64,000 bases of DNA from Lycocorax pyrrhopterus obiensis (taxonomy: Eukaryota; Chordata; Aves; Passeriformes; Paradisaeidae). The notes under the pieces were generated by a model, which had not been told where the DNA came from, did not search any database, and saw only the letters and a program-made list of their open reading frames with translations. Shown one piece after another: positions 62,280 to 64,000 of the stretch. Numbering within the stretch: position 1 is the first letter of the stretch; each line of letters begins with the position of its first letter. The translations under genes were made by a program, and so were the position numbers. The stretch is from contig JACSVZ010000001.1 of NCBI GenBank assembly GCA_014706295.1, positions 80,846,237-80,910,236 on the forward strand. Direction: 5' to 3'.

Positions 62280-62750
62280 TTGGGCAGCAGCAAGTGCGGG
62301 GAGAGGGCAGGTGAGTGCAGAGCTGCAGGCAGTGCTGAGGTGAAGGGCAGTGCTGTCCCCAACACAGCCCAGTCCCACAGCACCCAACCAGAGGAGCAGA
62401 GTGGGGCAGTGACTAAGGCTCTCCATGGCCAAAGGATGCCCAGCCCAGCCCATGGTGATGGGCATATCCGAGGGGACTCCAGAAGACAAGTCAGGAAAGT
62501 TGGGAGCAGCAAGGTGCGGTGCTGAGCACAGGACCCAGGGGCTCAGAGAGGACCCAGGGACATGGCCCTGAGCTGAAATGCTGCTCCTGAGCTGATGCCA
62601 TAGGCCCCCAAAACAGCATCTCAGGACTCCATAGCAGCCTTGACCCCAGGTATGGCTGCACTACATCAGAGATGGCCTGGAAGACAGGCAGCCAAGCCCC
62701 TCTGGGTAACAGGAGAAAGCTGTGGGACCTGTTGCTGCACTCCGAGCCCT
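62280..62750. other. GC-richer unidentified block, repeat-like
   Basis: This block is distinctly richer in G and C than its flanks. It contains short direct repeats (AGGACCCAGGG twice around 62530-62560, and CCCAGCCCAGCCC) and GCAGCAAG(T/G)GCGG at both about 62287 and 62506. I cannot assign it to a family. No reading frame shows protein features. Confidence 0.35.
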
Positions 62751-63413
62751 GAAAACATTTTCTTCATTACACTTTTAATACTTCATTACACTTTTCTTCA
62801 TTATTTGCTTACTGTGATGGAGTTAATGTTTCAAATATAATTTCTTATAATTGAAATAATTTTGAGATTTTTTTTAAATAGTGAAATTTGGGGTTATTTA
62901 TTTTAAATACTTAGCTTTAAGATGATTTAAAGTATTATGTAATAGAAATAATTTCTAATGTAACTGCCAGCAAATTTCCAGTTTTTCATCTGCTGCAATG
63001 GAAGTGAACTTTTCAGCCATATTCCCAGTGTATATATTTTAATTTCCTTCCTGTCTCACGCTCTCTCAGTGGTAATCAGTTATTCAGAAATTTAACTTCC
63101 ATCTGTCATGCCTAAATAGAATTGGGAGGGGGGCAACTTCAGAAAATACAGAAAAATAATTTTTAAATTGCTTATCTACATTTTCAAAGCTTTTTAGAAG
63201 GACAGTTTCACTGCCACTAGCCAGAGTTGTGTTTCTAACTCTCTCATGTGCACCCAAATACCTCCCCCACTATATTAAAAAAAATCCCATATGAAATTGC
63301 TGACCTTTTCTATTTGCTTTTGCTCATCCACATCATCTCTTGACTAGAGCTTTTCTTTTGAGATTCAAAACCATTATTTGTTGACTTTAAAGAACGTGCC
63401 TTACAAATTATGA

Positions 63414-63467
63414 CAGCCAGCCAGCCAGCCAAAAAAAAAAAAAAAAGCTGATTTCAAATCAGCTTTT
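63414..63467. repeat. (CCAG)n, poly-A run and 25-base palindrome
   Basis: Four CCAG/CAGC units (63414-63430) are followed by 16 A's, then a perfect inverted repeat at 63443-63467 with 12-base arms (AAAAGCTGATTT and AAATCAGCTTTT) around one C. Confidence 0.85.
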
Positions 63468-64000
63468 AGATTAAAATTCATGGAAAGCTATAAGCGCATT
63501 TCCGCATGGAAAAAGAAAGTAGATCAGGGCAGGTACACAATGGAGTGTGAACAAATGTCAAACAAGACAAGGTACAGCACTGATCTGTTTATAAAAACAA
63601 TGGGAACTAGGCATTAGCTAGGAAGCTGCCTTGCAGAGGGATCTCAGATTGGAGCATTGGGCAATGATTAATAGGTTGAAATTTAACAAGTCAAAATGTT
63701 GGATTCTGTACCTAGGGGGTGAGAGTTTCTAATACTAAAGCAATAACACACAATTCAATATAGAATATTTTCAGAGCAGAATAAAAGTGGTGGTGTTAAA
63801 GGAGTAGTATAATTTAGATATCATTTCAGTGATAAATGATTATATACGTGCTAGCAATTATTCCTAGGTATTTGTCACTTGAATTCTTCAAGATGTATTG
63901 GTTTTGTAGTGCAATGTGTATTAGCAGGTAAAAGCTAAGTGCATTTGTGTATTTAACTTTAAATACAGATTGTATTTACAGGATATATTCACAACTTACT

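Larger units (their letters stand above)
61240..64000. other. Non-coding flank upstream of DEUP1
   Basis: No supported exon. Contains a short CR1 fragment (62022-62115), a GC-richer unidentified block (about 62280-62750), T- and A-rich runs (61370-61400, 61945-61972), and a (CCAG)n/poly-A/palindrome cluster at 63414-63467. Confidence 0.5.

Noticed and set aside
61240..64000. Search for the first exon of a divergent gene (SLC36A4 expected by human gene order)
   Set aside because: No frame with transporter helices or a credible donor was found; the neighbour, if present, lies beyond the window.

Overview
This is vertebrate nuclear DNA, almost certainly from a bird and probably a passerine. It shows sparse coding exons with GT/AG splice sites, CR1 LINE fragments with the typical 3' end, and solo LTRs that resemble songbird ERVL/ERVK elements. 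There are no bacterial-style operons, no CRISPR array and no rRNA. No tRNA was recognised.

Two genes are supported, and they converge. On the plus strand, the last exon of SMCO4 (single-pass membrane and coiled-coil protein 4) carries the whole 59-residue coding sequence at 11340-11519. Everything to its left (1 to about 11.2 kb) is probably intron or 5' flank of SMCO4, and I recognise only one CR1 fragment there. A gap of about 6.4 kb follows (12.3-18.66 kb). On the minus strand DEUP1 (deuterosome assembly protein 1, formerly CCDC67) fills 18.66-61.1 kb. I reconstructed 13 coding exons by reading the reverse complement. Every junction is GT/AG, every phase agrees, and they join into one open frame of 1989 bp (662 residues plus stop). 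The SMCO4/DEUP1 pair also lies tail to tail at human 11q21, which supports both names.

The 5' end of DEUP1 is a CpG-rich segment (about 60.89-61.23 kb). It holds a splice donor for a non-coding first exon, a perfect RFX X-box and an E2F-type site. This suits a gene switched on in multiciliated cells, where DEUP1 builds the deuterosomes that make centrioles in bulk.

DEUP1 introns contain three solo LTRs: about 387 bp with a near-perfect 6-bp target duplication, 569 bp with a perfect 5-bp duplication, and about 1.1 kb with internal tandem repeats. They also hold CR1 fragments, AT-rich microsatellites, and one exon-like coiled-coil reading frame on the opposite strand that I cannot name. The last 2.8 kb (61.24-64 kb) has no recognisable gene. 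I found no convincing wholly new system. The items most worth checking are the DEUP1 promoter, the orphan antisense exon, and the sense-oriented LTR just before the terminal DEUP1 exon.
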